From positions 1 to 64,000 of the forward strand of contig NZ_LWMS01000020.1 of assembly GCF_003149675.1 (NCBI RefSeq): a DNA stretch of 64,000 bases, read 5' to 3'. Source of the DNA: Methanosphaera cuniculi (GTDB lineage: Archaea; Methanobacteriota; Methanobacteria; Methanobacteriales; Methanobacteriaceae). Below, in pieces: positions 57,203 to 64,000 of this stretch (positions are counted from its first letter, which is position 1; each line of letters starts with the position of its first letter). The translations under genes and the position numbers were made by a program. The notes below the pieces were generated by a model. That model made no database searches. It was given only the letters and a program-made list of their open reading frames with translations, and was not told the origin of the DNA.

Positions 57203-57305
57203 AATATATAAAATTAAAAAACTTTTAAAAAAAATAGCTAAAATATAAAATAAATAAAATTCATATATAATATATATTAGATAATTTTGTATAAAGGTGA
57301 CATAA

Positions 57306-58892
57306 TTGAATATTGTAATAATCGGAGGTGGAGCCTCCGGGTTAACAACCGCATCCAACATAAGAAAATATGATGATGAATCTCAAATAATTGTATTTAC
57401 AACACAAAAGAATGTAGCATATTCCCCATGTGCAATACCATATGTAATAGGTGGACATATAGACAGCTTTGATGATATAATTATGCATAAACCAGGAGAA
57501 TATATGCGTAAAAACATCAGAATAATGACAGAAACCACAGTAACAAGTATAGACAAAGATAACACAGAAATAACATACAAAACTAAAGATTCTGAAACTG
57601 ATGAAAAAATAAAATACGATAAACTCGTAATAGCAACAGGTGGAAAACCACTAATACCACCAATACCAGGAAAAGATCTCAAAGGAGTATTTAAAGTAAG
57701 AACAGTAGAAGATGGAAAAGAAATTCAAAACTACGCACAAAATGCAAAACGTGTAGTACTAGTTGGAGGAGGAGCAATAGGACTAGAATTAGGATCAGAA
57801 CTAGCAAATAAAGGAATTGATGTTACTATTGCTGAAATGATGCCACAACTATTCCCAAGATCATTTGACAAAGAAATGTCAGATAAATTCCAAAAACACT
57901 TACAAGATAAAAACGTGACCATACTCACAGGCTCAGCAGTACAATCTATTAATGGTGATGAAAAAGTAGAATCTGTAACAATAGATGGAGAAGAAAGACT
58001 AGCAGATATGGTAATACTCTCAACAGGAGTAAGACCACAAACTGAACTAGCTGAAAGCATAGGCTGTGAACTAGGACAATTTGCAATAGATGTAGATGAA
58101 CACATGGAAACATCAGTTGAAAACGTATATGCAGCAGGAGATTGTGTAGAAGTTACAAGTGCTATAACTGGTGAAAAAACATTATCACCTCTAGGTACAA
58201 CAGCTGTAAGACAAGGAATAATTCTAGCACGCCACCTAGTAGGACATGACTTAGAATTTAAACCAGTTCTTAACTCCACAGTATCACAAATTGGAATCAT
58301 GGAAATGGGAGCTGTAGGAATCACACAACAAGAAGCTGAGAAAAATGGAATTGATGTTGTAGTAAGTAATGTAGATTCACTATCTCGTGCTCGATATTAT
58401 CCTGGAAGTAAACCATTATTCCTAAAACTCATTGCAAAACTTGATGGAACAATTATTGGATGTCAAATGTTTGGACAAGAAGCAGTAGCAGAAAGAGTAG
58501 ATACAATGACAACCATAATATCACAAAAACTAACATGTGATGAAGTTGTAACAATGGAATTTTCATACGCACCACCAGTATCACAAGTAATTGACCCACT
58601 AGCACAAGCAGCAGCAGAATGTCTTGAAAAAATTGAAGCTATTGAAGATCAAAAACAACTTGAAGCTGAAGAAAAACAAAAACATGATATTGAAGTTGCA
58701 AAAGAAGAACAAAAAGTTATTAATAAAAACATGGTTCAAATAAGAAAAGATGATGCAATGGCTAAAATTGCAGAGCAACTTGATGATATCAGAGCAAAAC
58801 GTGAAAAAATAGAAGAACCAACAATCCAAACAGAACAACCACCACAACCAACAGTAAGTTTCACACAACTACTACGTCAAAATCAAGAATAA
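57306..58892 (+). CDS. NADH oxidase / CoA-disulfide-reductase-like flavoprotein with coiled-coil tail
   Basis: This is a 528-residue FAD/NAD-dependent oxidoreductase. FAD binding is MNIVIIGGGASGLTTASNI, and a single redox cysteine about residue 42 lies in AYSPCAIPY, as in NADH oxidases and CoA-disulfide reductases. NAD binding is VVLVGGGAIGLELGSELA and the second FAD motif VYAAGDCVE. The dimerisation domain ends near residue 445. An unusual 80-residue tail rich in Glu, Lys and Gln follows, predicted coiled coil, ending SFTQLLRQNQE. The start is TTG with AAGGTGA upstream. It follows cfbD in the same direction. Substrate unknown: oxygen, disulfide and polysulfide are all possible. Confidence 0.85.
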   Translation: MNIVIIGGGASGLTTASNIRKYDDESQIIVFTTQKNVAYSPCAIPYVIGGHIDSFDDIIMHKPGEYMRKNIRIMTETTVTSIDKDNTEITYKTKDSETDEKIKYDKLVIATGGKPLIPPIPGKDLKGVFKVRTVEDGKEIQNYAQNAKRVVLVGGGAIGLELGSELANKGIDVTIAEMMPQLFPRSFDKEMSDKFQKHLQDKNVTILTGSAVQSINGDEKVESVTIDGEERLADMVILSTGVRPQTELAESIGCELGQFAIDVDEHMETSVENVYAAGDCVEVTSAITGEKTLSPLGTTAVRQGIILARHLVGHDLEFKPVLNSTVSQIGIMEMGAVGITQQEAEKNGIDVVVSNVDSLSRARYYPGSKPLFLKLIAKLDGTIIGCQMFGQEAVAERVDTMTTIISQKLTCDEVVTMEFSYAPPVSQVIDPLAQAAAECLEKIEAIEDQKQLEAEEKQKHDIEVAKEEQKVINKNMVQIRKDDAMAKIAEQLDDIRAKREKIEEPTIQTEQPPQPTVSFTQLLRQNQE

Positions 58893-59356
58893 GTAGTGTG
58901 GAATTTATTTTTTATACTCCACCCCATCTTTTTTTTTAATTATTTTTTTTATATTTTATTTGAGAATTTAACTTATATTTGTATTTTAAGATGTATTCAT
59001 TTTTTTTAAAGATAATTTTTTTGATTCTACCCCTTCGTTTTTTTGTTTTTATATTTTTTTAATTTACTTTTATTATTATTTTTATGAAGTTTAATTAACT
59101 ATTTAATACTATTTTATTTATTTAAGTTATTTTATTTGATTATATTGAAATTAAAGTGTTATTTTTCGGATATTTTTTTGATAATTTTAGTAGTATTTAT
59201 ATAATTTTTAATTCAAATATTAAAGCAAGTATTCATTATATTTTAAATTTAGTTAAAAATTAATTTACTAACATATTTCAAAGTAATTTTGAATTCTAGT
59301 TAAAAAAATAGGAATAATAAAAAAAAGTCAAGTTTTGGAGGAAAAAATGATTTTTT
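58893..59356. other. Intergenic region upstream of adhesin 2
   Basis: About 460 bp. C-rich then T-rich terminator-like sequences occur at 58917-58938 and again near 59030. After that the DNA is AT-rich with no gene. GGAGG at 59337-59341 begins the translation-start region of the adhesin. Confidence 0.5.
58917..58938 (+). terminator. C-run/T-run terminator after the flavoprotein gene
   Basis: CTCCACCCCATC followed by nine T lies about 25 bp after the stop, with no hairpin. Confidence 0.5.
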
Positions 59357-59364
59357 ATGAATAA
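59347..59364 (+). other. Five-codon mini-frame overlapping the adhesin 2 start
   Basis: ATG at 59347, five bases after GGAGG, opens the frame MIFYE and stops at 59362-59364. The stop overlaps the first codons of the adhesin, which starts at 59357. Ribosomes should load on the mini-frame first, so coupled re-initiation is possible. Confidence 0.4.
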
Positions 59365-62300
59365 AAAAAATAAATTTTTATTCTTAGGTTTAACACTACT
59401 TTTAATATTAGTTTCAGTTAGCTCAATAAATGCAACTGAAAATAATGATACAACAACAATATCAGATACAACAAGTACAAATGATATTATTAATGTAGAA
59501 AAAACTACACCAGTAGAAAAAGATACAATAACTACAGATGTTAAATCTGAAAATAAGATAATTAAAAATACAAAAAAAGATTTAAAAGATGTAAAAACTG
59601 TTAAAAAAGCATCCAATACAACAGTAAATGTAAACTCTTCAAACTACAATCAATATTTCACAAACTCAGGAAAACTATCAGATAAAATATCTGCAAACTC
59701 ATCAATTATTCTTAATGGAAAATTTGAAAATAAAACTTTCCAAATAAACAAACCAGGAATATACCTTGCAGGTAAAAATAGTATCATAAAAAATGGACAA
59801 ATAACAATAACAGAAAATGCTGAAAATTCAACTCTAACAAATATCAGCATCCAAATAAGTAATTCAAACATAACAAAAGCAATAAATAACCAAGCAATGG
59901 GTGTAACATTATCAAATATTAACATCACATACAACAAACCAGCAGGTATAACACTTGGTATTCTAAATACAGCTGAAAATGTATCAATATTAAATAATAA
60001 CATAAAAATAGAAGGACCAAATGCACCAATAGACTGGTATAATTCATCTAGTGAAAGATACATGAAAGTAAACACAGCAGCAATAAGCTCACAAGGTGAT
60101 GACATAACCATTCGTGGAAACAATATTAACGTTACCATAGCAAATGGTAGTGCATATGACCCATATGGTACAATAGATGTTATAGAAATTGTTAATGGTG
60201 ATAATGTAAATATTATAAACAATACAATAGTAGCATCAAAAGCATCATATGTATATGCTATAAGTGCAGCAATTACAAACTCAAGAGTTTCAAATAATAA
60301 ATTTAATATAAGCAGTGAATCATACATCAATGCAATACAAATAGGAAATATGATTGCAACAGGATCAAATGTAGGAATTGCAAATAATATTATCACAGGT
60401 GTATGTAAAAATACAACACCACTTTCATATGATGAATCAAAAGCATATGCTATTATAGCATCAGGTGTATCAAAAGCAACTAATATGAACATTACAAATA
60501 ATACAATTAATGTTAATGCAACACTAAATACTGGAATTGAACTATTTAACACAGAAAATAATATAATAACTGATAATAAAATGAACCTCTCTGGTGTATA
60601 TTCAACAGGAATTAAAGGAAATCTTGCACCTAAAACTATTATTAGAAATAATAAAATAAATTCAACAGGTAATAGTTCAATTGTAACATATCCTGGTGTT
60701 TATGGAGTAATATATAATAATGATGCAATTTATCTTGAAAATAGTATGTATGTAAATATCACAAACAATAACATGAAAGTCATGGACAAAGGATGTAGTG
60801 AACAAACAGCACCTATTATACTAAATAAATCAAGTACTATAAGAGTTACTGATAATATAATTAACACATCAAATGATGAAAAAACAATACAAAATATTGG
60901 CTCATCAAATGTTTTAGATGATAAAAATACAATTTATATAAATGGTACACTTCAAGATACATATATTATAACAAATAATACAATAAGTCAATATTTCATT
61001 AAAGAAAATGGATATCAACTAGCAGATAATGTATCAGATCATGATATTCTTAATTTCCAAGGAACAATTGCAAATCTCACAGATTCAAACTTTAAAATGG
61101 TAATTAACAAACAAGTTAAATTAATTTCAACAACACAAGATGCTGTAATTCGGAATGTTCCAATAATAATTACTACTGAAGGTGAAAATACAAAAATAAT
61201 AAATCTTACAATTGAACTTATAAAACAAACAGGAGAAGCAATACCTATTAAAAGTACTGCTGAAAAAATTAAAATTATAAATAATACAATTAAAGTAGAA
61301 GGACCAAATGCACCAATAGATTGGACTTATTACCCTAAATCTTACGTAAATACAGCTGCAATAAGTTCAGAAGGAGATGATGTAACTATCTGTGGAAATA
61401 ACATTACTGTTACAAAAAAAGCTGATAGTCAAGATCAAGCATATGGTACAATAGATGCTATAGAAATTATTAGCGGAAATAATGTAAATATTATAAACAA
61501 CACAATATCAGCATCAAAAGGTGTATATGTATATGCTATAAGTGCAACACTTAACAATTCTGATATTTCAAACAATAAATTTACCATAAATGGTGAAACA
61601 TACATAAATGCTATTCAACTTGCAAATCCATCATTTAATGTTACAATAGCAAACAATGATATTAAAGGTGTATGTAGAAATACAACACAACTTAATGATA
61701 CAGAATCTATATCATATGCTATTATTTCATCAAGCAGAACAACCCCTGGAAACAATATAACCATTATAAATAACAATATCAATATTAATGCTACATTAAA
61801 TACAGCTATAGAATTATATAATACAGAAAATTCAACCATAAATAATAATAGAATGAATCTTACAGGAGCATATAATACAGCTATTAAAACTGAAAATGCA
61901 GCAAATACTCATATAACAAATAATACAATTAACATAAAAGGAAATAGCAAGACTACAATAATACCTGATATTTATGGAGCAATATATAATAATAATGCTA
62001 TTAATATGAAAAATAGTCCAAATACTGATATTACACTTAATAATATAACAGTCATGGATACAGGATGTAGTGATCAAACAGCAGCTATAATATGTACAAG
62101 TTCAGATAATGTAACAATTTATAATAATATATTTGACACATCAAATGTTGAAGATAAAGCAATACAAACTATAACATCAAATAATATTACAACACAACTA
62201 AATGCAATTTTTGTAAATGGTACAAGAAATGGTAACACACACATTATAACAAATGATACAATAGAACAATTCTTTATTAAAAAAGATGATTATCAACTAT

Positions 62301-63754
62301 CAAATAATGTGTTAATTGGAGATACTCTTGATTTCCAAGGAATAATTGCAGATCTTAAAGATTCAGACTTTAAAATAGTAATAAATAAACCAATTAATAT
62401 TATATCAACAACACATAATGCTATAATTCAAAATATACCAATAACAATAACCTCTGATGCTATAAAAACAAATATATCAAATATTAACATTGAATTTAAC
62501 TCAAAAAATACTATAACACCTATTATAAACAATGCAAATGATGTAAAAATAATAAATAACATAATAAAAGCAACATCTGTAAATCCTATAACAGTTATTA
62601 AATCAGAAGATGATAATACAAAATTCATAATACAAAACAATACAATAAATGCAGTAGTAGAAACACCACTAAATGATAGAATACCACTAATAAATACACC
62701 ATCAGCAACAGTTACAAACAATAAAATTAACCTAACAGATATAAATAGTGAATCAATACTTGGAGATGAAGCAGTATTTGCAGCAAACATATCAGAAAAC
62801 ACACCTCAAATGCCATTCCACTCATTTATAAATATAACAAACAATACACCAATTAAATATAATCAAGATGCAAATATCACAATAAAAATAGAAGGAATTT
62901 ACCATCAAAACATTACAGGAGTTATGAATGTAACAATCGATGGTAAAACATACAAAATTAATGGAACTCAAAGTACAATAACAATTCATCCAAACACAAT
63001 GAAAGTAAATATAAACATAGATTACGTAGATGAAAATAACAACTATCTACCAATTAAAAACTACACACAAATACTTAATGTAGACCGTTCAACAAACTCA
63101 AACATTCAAATTACAGTTAAAAATGAAGTATTTGCCGGTGAAAATATTACCATTACAGCAATAATATCAGATAATGGTAAATTAATCCAAGACGGTTATG
63201 TAGCTTTCAAACTTAATGGAGTAACATTAAAAGATGCAAATGGAAACAGAATAAAAGTACGCGTAATTAATGGAATAGCAACACTAACATACACAATACC
63301 AAGTAATTACGCAGCAAAAGACTATATATTAACTGCAGTATTCTCAAATGCAAACTACGCACGTGTAGAAGTAAATCAAACAGTAACAATAATACCATCA
63401 AATGTATTTATACAACCAACAAGTGTATATTACGAAAATGGAAAACTAATGATAAAAGCAGATATTAAAGATGCAATAACAAACAAAAACGTAGCAATAA
63501 GAACAAAAGTAACACTAAAAATCAATGGAAAAACAATTATTGACCGTATGATAGTAGAAAATGGAACAATCACAATAGCACAAGATCTTAAATTTAACAA
63601 CGGTATAAAAACATTAACAATCATATCAGGACCAAATCGTAAATATAACGTAAATAAAATAAATGTAAATTTTATGGTACAAAACACACCAGTAAAACAA
63701 AGCAAAAACACAACACAAATAACAACAAATGACAGCTTAAAAGCAAAAGTATAA
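59357..63754 (+). CDS. Adhesin-like surface protein 2
   Basis: This 1465-residue secreted protein has a signal peptide at residues 1-27 (FLFLGLTLLLILVSVSSINA) and a charged Thr/Lys-rich spacer to about 95. A long parallel beta-helix region rich in NNTI/NNI steps follows, built from two tandem units of about 429 residues that share EGPNAPIDW, NTAAISS.GDD, GTID.IEI and YVYAISA. From about residue 1150 two or three Ig-like domains follow, including FKLNGVTLKDANG and YTIPSNYAAKDYILTAV, like those ending adhesin 1. No C-terminal anchor is visible. The frame is intact with no inversion. A GGAGG site lies 15 bases upstream, better spaced for an overlapping five-codon frame. Confidence 0.85.
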   Translation: MNKKNKFLFLGLTLLLILVSVSSINATENNDTTTISDTTSTNDIINVEKTTPVEKDTITTDVKSENKIIKNTKKDLKDVKTVKKASNTTVNVNSSNYNQYFTNSGKLSDKISANSSIILNGKFENKTFQINKPGIYLAGKNSIIKNGQITITENAENSTLTNISIQISNSNITKAINNQAMGVTLSNINITYNKPAGITLGILNTAENVSILNNNIKIEGPNAPIDWYNSSSERYMKVNTAAISSQGDDITIRGNNINVTIANGSAYDPYGTIDVIEIVNGDNVNIINNTIVASKASYVYAISAAITNSRVSNNKFNISSESYINAIQIGNMIATGSNVGIANNIITGVCKNTTPLSYDESKAYAIIASGVSKATNMNITNNTINVNATLNTGIELFNTENNIITDNKMNLSGVYSTGIKGNLAPKTIIRNNKINSTGNSSIVTYPGVYGVIYNNDAIYLENSMYVNITNNNMKVMDKGCSEQTAPIILNKSSTIRVTDNIINTSNDEKTIQNIGSSNVLDDKNTIYINGTLQDTYIITNNTISQYFIKENGYQLADNVSDHDILNFQGTIANLTDSNFKMVINKQVKLISTTQDAVIRNVPIIITTEGENTKIINLTIELIKQTGEAIPIKSTAEKIKIINNTIKVEGPNAPIDWTYYPKSYVNTAAISSEGDDVTICGNNITVTKKADSQDQAYGTIDAIEIISGNNVNIINNTISASKGVYVYAISATLNNSDISNNKFTINGETYINAIQLANPSFNVTIANNDIKGVCRNTTQLNDTESISYAIISSSRTTPGNNITIINNNININATLNTAIELYNTENSTINNNRMNLTGAYNTAIKTENAANTHITNNTINIKGNSKTTIIPDIYGAIYNNNAINMKNSPNTDITLNNITVMDTGCSDQTAAIICTSSDNVTIYNNIFDTSNVEDKAIQTITSNNITTQLNAIFVNGTRNGNTHIITNDTIEQFFIKKDDYQLSNNVLIGDTLDFQGIIADLKDSDFKIVINKPINIISTTHNAIIQNIPITITSDAIKTNISNINIEFNSKNTITPIINNANDVKIINNIIKATSVNPITVIKSEDDNTKFIIQNNTINAVVETPLNDRIPLINTPSATVTNNKINLTDINSESILGDEAVFAANISENTPQMPFHSFINITNNTPIKYNQDANITIKIEGIYHQNITGVMNVTIDGKTYKINGTQSTITIHPNTMKVNINIDYVDENNNYLPIKNYTQILNVDRSTNSNIQITVKNEVFAGENITITAIISDNGKLIQDGYVAFKLNGVTLKDANGNRIKVRVINGIATLTYTIPSNYAAKDYILTAVFSNANYARVEVNQTVTIIPSNVFIQPTSVYYENGKLMIKADIKDAITNKNVAIRTKVTLKINGKTIIDRMIVENGTITIAQDLKFNNGIKTLTIISGPNRKYNVNKINVNFMVQNTPVKQSKNTTQITTNDSLKAKV
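60002..61236 (+). repeat. Long tandem unit 1 in adhesin 2
   Basis: It begins at the codons for IKIEGPNAPIDW and ends near TIELI. Equivalent positions in unit 2 are offset by 1287 bp (429 codons). Boundaries are approximate. Confidence 0.6.
61289..62505 (+). repeat. Long tandem unit 2 in adhesin 2
   Basis: It begins at IKVEGPNAPIDW and continues with the same order of motifs as unit 1 (YVYAISA, ETYINAIQL, MDTGCSDQTAAI, NINIEF). The DNA is moderately diverged, so this is an older duplication than repeats 2 and 3 of adhesin 1. Confidence 0.6.
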
Positions 63755-63775
63755 TATTTTTTTATACTTTTTATA

Positions 63776-63796
63776 ACCACCTTCCCCTTTTTTTTA
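63776..63796 (+). terminator. C-run/T-run terminator after adhesin 2
   Basis: ACCACCTTCCCC followed by eight T lies about 20 bp past the stop, without a hairpin. Confidence 0.5.
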
Positions 63797-63990
63797 AAAA
63801 TAAACTTTCTTTTTTTTATAATAAAATTACATTCTTATATCATAAATTTTAAAAGAAATTAAAAAGATATATTTATACATACTTAATTAACAATACAAAA
63901 AAAATTAGTAATTAAAAAAAAGATTGTTAATCTAAAAATTTTAAGGAATAATAAAAAATATTTTTTATAACAAATAAATAAAACTATAAA

Positions 63991-64000
63991 AAGGTGACAA
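63991..64000 (+). promoter_or_regulatory. Ribosome-binding site of a gene beyond the window
   Basis: AAGGTGACAA at the extreme right edge matches the AGGTGA sites used in this window, so another plus-strand gene probably starts just outside. Confidence 0.4.

Noticed and set aside
1-64000. Assembly error as sole explanation for both inversions
   Set aside because: I cannot exclude it without reads, but inverted repeats at both boundaries of each segment and in-phase junctions in the adhesin fit biological inversion better than random misjoins.

Overview
The window is AT-rich, gene-dense archaeal DNA from a hydrogen-dependent methanogen of the order Methanobacteriales. Gut-associated Methanosphaera, or a close Methanobrevibacter relative, is the best guess. 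The evidence is a soluble heterodisulfide reductase HdrA, methanogenesis marker proteins 9 and 11, coenzyme F420 genes (cofD, cofE), the F430 gene cfbD, GTP cyclohydrolase III, an archaeal-type S-adenosylmethionine synthetase, archaeal RPA and RadA, and two very large adhesin-like surface proteins with Asn/Thr-rich beta-helix repeats. The genus is inferred from base composition and gene content, not from a search.

Layout. 1-2627: the 3' end of an unrecognised protein with a glycine-rich hydrophobic region, then two tandem paralogous membrane proteins. 2866-7228: a universal stress protein, then an MmeI-like restriction-methyltransferase gene split into two head-to-head pieces, then an 800-bp non-coding stretch with degenerate repeats. 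7229-18781: cofactor and amino-acid genes (dihydrouridine synthase-like protein, marker 9, met8-like, hemA, GTP cyclohydrolase III, cofD-cofE, marker 11, ribH, leuB-leuD-leuC). 19733-34034: rpa-radA, an AEC transporter, hdrA, glyA, a membrane phosphatase-like protein, an archaeoflavoprotein, a phosphoesterase with a DUF192 gene, and the S-adenosylmethionine synthetase gene. 35058-41435: adhesin 1, which contains an inverted 1.06-kb segment. 41731-58892: flavoprotein, ileS, purL, a site-2-protease-like gene, an orphan cytosine-5 DNA methyltransferase, cbiE, two ferredoxins, a YchF-like GTPase, a sugar-dehydrogenase-like gene overlapping cfbD, and an NADH-oxidase-like flavoprotein. 59357-63754: adhesin 2.

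How the genes fit together. HemA and the Met8-like protein feed the tetrapyrrole route. CfbD acts on the F430 branch and CbiE on the cobamide branch. GTP cyclohydrolase III and RibH serve flavin and deazaflavin synthesis, and CofD and CofE finish F420. HdrA, the ferredoxins and the flavoproteins are electron carriers of methanogenesis.

Main discovery. Two unrelated genes in this one window are each interrupted by an inverted internal segment bounded by short imperfect inverted repeats. In adhesin 1, flipping 39792-40855 restores one continuous frame of about 2125 codons with both junctions in phase. In the MmeI-like gene, flipping about 5754-6432 rejoins the nuclease half to the methyltransferase half in frame, although the ATG lies in one repeat arm. 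This is the pattern expected of intragenic DNA inversion (phase variation) acting on a surface adhesin and a restriction-modification enzyme. No recombinase gene is visible in the window. A recurring C-run followed by a T-run near 3' ends is a second unusual signal. I saw no rRNA, tRNA, CRISPR array or insertion sequence.
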